From assembly GCF_035917335.1 (NCBI RefSeq), contig NZ_CP109067.1:4277001-4341000 (forward strand): a DNA stretch of 64,000 nt. The letters are read 5' to 3'. The DNA comes from Micromonospora sp. NBC_01813. Its GTDB lineage: Bacteria > Actinomycetota > Actinomycetes > Mycobacteriales > Micromonosporaceae. Positions 61,901 to 64,000 of this stretch are shown in pieces (positions within the stretch are counted from its first letter, which is position 1; the number at the start of each line of letters is the position of its first letter). The position numbers and the translations under genes are program-made. The notes beneath the pieces are model-generated. The model was not told the DNA's origin, did no database searches, and saw nothing but the letters and a program-made list of their open reading frames with translations.

Positions 61901-63715
61901 TTGACCACCACCACGGCACCACCTGACGCTGACGGCACACTCCAACGGGCGACCCAGATCGTCGACCTCGCGTTGCGCGCCTGTGAGGCGTACGAACGCA
62001 CCGACCTCGCCGGCCGGTTGGCAGCCATCCGGCAGACCCTGGCCGACCCGGTGGTGCACGTCGTCGTCGTCGGCGAGTTCAAACAGGGCAAGAGTTCGCT
62101 CGTCAACGCACTGGTCGGGACGAAGATCTGCCCGGTCGACGACGACGTCGCCACCGTGCTGCCGACCTACATCCGATACGGGCAGGAGTCGTCGGCGCAG
62201 CTGCTGTTCAATGACGACCCGGCCCGGCGGGAGCCACTCGCGGTCGACCGGGTCCGCGACGTGGTGCTGGAGAACGACGTCGAGGGCACCCCCGACGGTG
62301 TCGCCGGGGTTGAGGTCCGGCTGCCGCGCAAGCTGCTCGCCAACGGCCTCGTCATGGTCGACACCCCCGGTGTCGGCGGGCTCGGCTCGGTCCACGCGGC
62401 GGCCAGCCTGGCCGCCGCGACGATGGCCGACGCGCTGCTGTTCGTCACCGACGCCGCCCAGGAGCTCACCCGAAGCGAGCTGGACTTCCTGCGGCAGGCC
62501 CGCGAGGTGTGCCCCACCGTGGTGTGCGTGATCACCAAGACCGACTTCTATCCACAGTGGCGCAAGATTCGCGACCTGGACGCCGGACACCTGGGCAGCG
62601 AGCTGGAGATGCCGATCATCCCGGTCTCGTCCGCGCTGCGGCTGCGCGCCGTGACCGCCAACGACAAGGATCTCAACGTCGAATCCGGCTTCCCGGAGCT
62701 GGTCAAGTTCGTGACCCAACGGGTGGCCGGCGGAGCAGCCAGCCGGGTGGCCACCCAGGCCGCGGCCTCGGTCGTCGGGATCTGCGAGCAGATCGAGAAC
62801 CAGTTCCAGGCCGAACACGCCGCACTGGCAGACCCGGCGGCCGCCGCCAAGGTGGTGGACGAGCTCACCGCGGTGAAGCAGCGGGTCGAGGCGCTCAAGG
62901 CGGCCGCCGCGAAGTGGCAACAAACGCTGACCGACGGGGTCTCCGATCTCAACAGCGACGTCGACCACGATCTACGGGCCCGGCTTCGCCGGATCCTCGA
63001 GGAAGCCGACGCCGCGATCGAGGAGATCGACCCCGCCGATGCCTGGGACGAGACGGAGCGTTGGCTGCAGGCCCGGGTCTCCCATGAGCTGCTCGCCAAC
63101 TACATGATGCTCCGGGACCAGGCGATCGTCCTGAGTGACGAGGTGGCCACCCACTTCCAGGAGGCAGCCGGCCAGGTGCTTCGCCAGGTCGCGGTCACCG
63201 ACCCGGTGCAGCTGGTCGGCAGCGCCCAGGTGGAGCACAAGATCGAGCTGGCGAAGATGAAGCTCGGCAAGCAGGCGATGGTGGCGCTCAAGAGTGCCTA
63301 CGGCGGTGCGCTGATGTTCGTCATGCTGGGTTCGTTGACCGGTATCGCCCTCGGCCCGATCGGAATCGGGATCGGGCTGGTGATGGGTCGCAAAGGTCTG
63401 CGCGACGAAAAGAAGCGGCAGCGCGCGAACCGGCAGGGCCAGGCCAAGAACGCCGTACGGCGCTACTGCGACGAGGTCAGCTTCGTGATGACCAAGGACT
63501 CGCGAGACACGCTGCGCCGGATTCAGCGTCAGCTCCGGGACCACTACAGCGCCCTGGCCGAGGAGCTGTCCCGCTCGAACGCCAAGGCGCTGAGCGCCGC
63601 GTCGGAGGCCGCCCAGCGGACCAAGGCCGAGCGGGAGACCCGGCTACGCGATCTGAAGGCTGAACTGGACCGGCTTCGCCAACTGCGGGAACACGCCACA
63701 GCCATCGTCGGCTGA
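61901..63715 (+). CDS. dynamin-family GTPase with membrane paddle (IniA-like)
   Basis: A 604-residue bacterial dynamin. P-loop GEFKQGKSSL at 58-67, switch TVLPTYIRYG, G3 VDTPGVGGLG, G4 VITKTD. A helical neck follows, then a hydrophobic paddle at about 467-495 (YGGALMFVMLGSLTGIALGP) bounded by Lys/Arg clusters, and a C-terminal coiled coil (RSNAKALSAASEAAQRTKAE). Mycobacterial IniA of similar length binds and cuts membranes using GTP. The TTG at 61901 has GGGAGGAG 5 nt upstream and gives MTTTTAPPDADGTL; frame upstream is not similar to the family. It partners with the IniB-like and Hsp70 proteins by context. Confidence 0.88.
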   Translation: MTTTTAPPDADGTLQRATQIVDLALRACEAYERTDLAGRLAAIRQTLADPVVHVVVVGEFKQGKSSLVNALVGTKICPVDDDVATVLPTYIRYGQESSAQLLFNDDPARREPLAVDRVRDVVLENDVEGTPDGVAGVEVRLPRKLLANGLVMVDTPGVGGLGSVHAAASLAAATMADALLFVTDAAQELTRSELDFLRQAREVCPTVVCVITKTDFYPQWRKIRDLDAGHLGSELEMPIIPVSSALRLRAVTANDKDLNVESGFPELVKFVTQRVAGGAASRVATQAAASVVGICEQIENQFQAEHAALADPAAAAKVVDELTAVKQRVEALKAAAAKWQQTLTDGVSDLNSDVDHDLRARLRRILEEADAAIEEIDPADAWDETERWLQARVSHELLANYMMLRDQAIVLSDEVATHFQEAAGQVLRQVAVTDPVQLVGSAQVEHKIELAKMKLGKQAMVALKSAYGGALMFVMLGSLTGIALGPIGIGIGLVMGRKGLRDEKKRQRANRQGQAKNAVRRYCDEVSFVMTKDSRDTLRRIQRQLRDHYSALAEELSRSNAKALSAASEAAQRTKAERETRLRDLKAELDRLRQLREHATAIVG

Positions 63716-63740
63716 CCGACGCCGGTCGACCCGGAAGCCT

Positions 63741-63808
63741 GATGCTGTTTCAGCGTGATCCCGCAAGGGGATTTTGATCCCGCAAGGGGATCACGCTGAA
63801 ACAGCATC
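63741..63808. terminator. 22-bp hairpin with nested direct repeats
   Basis: Outer stem of 22 perfect bp (63741-63762 with 63787-63808). The loop holds the end of two direct copies of GATCCCGCAAGGGGAT (63758-63773 and 63776-63791), each able to fold alone. It lies between convergent genes and probably ends transcripts from both sides. Confidence 0.65.
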
Positions 63809-63848
63809 CTTGCGTTGCGGCACCCCACTTCATAAAGCACCTGCCCGG

Positions 63849-64000
63849 CTACATGAGGTCGTCGATCTCCGCAGCACCGTCCGACGCCGACGGACCCGCC
63901 CACGGGTCGACCGGTGACAGCGGATCGTCCGGGAGATCGAGCGAGTCATCCGTACCTTCGAAGTTCACCGGCTCGGCCGCCTCCACGGTCGGGCCGGCGG
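63849..64000 (-). CDS. C-terminal end of a protein with an acidic tail (5' part outside window)
   Basis: The minus-strand frame is open from the window edge to TAG at 63849-63851. It encodes an acidic tail: AEPVNFEGTDDSLDLPDDPL, then SPVDPWAGPSASDGAAEIDD and LM. Codon use is typical of real genes here. Such a tail could belong to another component of the adjoining cluster, but nothing can be assigned from 50 residues. Confidence 0.6.
   Translation of the reverse strand, partial: AGPTVEAAEPVNFEGTDDSLDLPDDPLSPVDPWAGPSASDGAAEIDDLM

Noticed and set aside
63758..63791. Possible CRISPR-like repeat pair
   Set aside because: There are only two copies of 16 nt with a 2-nt gap and no spacers or cas genes. 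It is better explained as a hairpin element.

Overview
This is a gene-dense stretch of a high-GC actinobacterial chromosome. Codon third positions are mostly G or C, GTG and TTG starts are common, and several genes look leaderless. Mycothiol synthase (mshD), the orphan regulator glnR, mycothiol-type arsenate reductases and an IniB/IniA-like gene set all point to Actinobacteria. The sulfurtransferase-lmeA-glnR-mshD-pst order resembles the Mycobacterium tuberculosis Rv0814c-Rv0821c region. Long intergenic palindromes and the overall style suggest the Micromonosporaceae, but that family-level call is an inference. I saw no tRNA, rRNA, CRISPR array, prophage or transposase.

Layout. 1-11.8 kb: sulfur (DUF1416, sulfurtransferase, and a 25-codon cysteine leader peptide), LmeA-type lipoprotein, glnR, a polysaccharide deacetylase, mshD, and the pstSCAB operon with a PHO box. 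11.9-19.9 kb: Nudix hydrolase, Gfo/Idh/MocA oxidoreductase, an arsenic operon (ArsR-ArsC fusion, ArsC, aquaporin, ArsC) behind a 33-bp palindromic operator, the Pit transporter with its DUF47 partner and a second PHO box, PPK2, and DUF402. 20-24 kb: DinG-like helicase, AI-2E-family membrane protein, solitary GroES-like protein. 24-29 kb: three XRE/TPR-type regulators, one coupled by GTGA overlaps to two small proteins (57 and 92 residues). 29-39 kb: PrsW protease, FUSC exporter, GlcD-like oxidase, GlpD, a membrane-embedded subtilase, and a double GNAT. 39-52 kb: GroEL with two CIRCE operators, cold-shock protein, a beta-lactamase-fold protein, GNATs, GH43, an M28 peptidase, PaaN, threonine synthase under a SAM-I riboswitch, and an inositol-phosphatase-family protein. 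52-64 kb: DUF817 membrane protein, then an Ini-like cluster.

The most unusual system is the 53.6-63.7 kb cluster. It holds a membrane-anchored Hsp70 ATPase, a dynamin-family GTPase (both minus strand), a divergent STAND/LuxR regulator resembling IniR, an IniB-domain protein with Gly-rich, GDG-repeat and DSFN-repeat regions, and, beyond a strong hairpin, a second dynamin-family GTPase with a membrane paddle. It looks like an envelope-stress membrane-remodelling system related to mycobacterial iniBAC, but with an added Hsp70 and a very different IniB body.

Phosphate genes (pstSCAB, Pit/DUF47, PPK2) form a second theme, probably under PhoP. Thiol and sulfur genes (sulfurtransferase, mshD, ArsC) form a third. 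Regulation by RNA is prominent: the leader peptide with downstream hairpins, the SAM-I riboswitch, and strong intercistronic hairpins after pstS and iniB.
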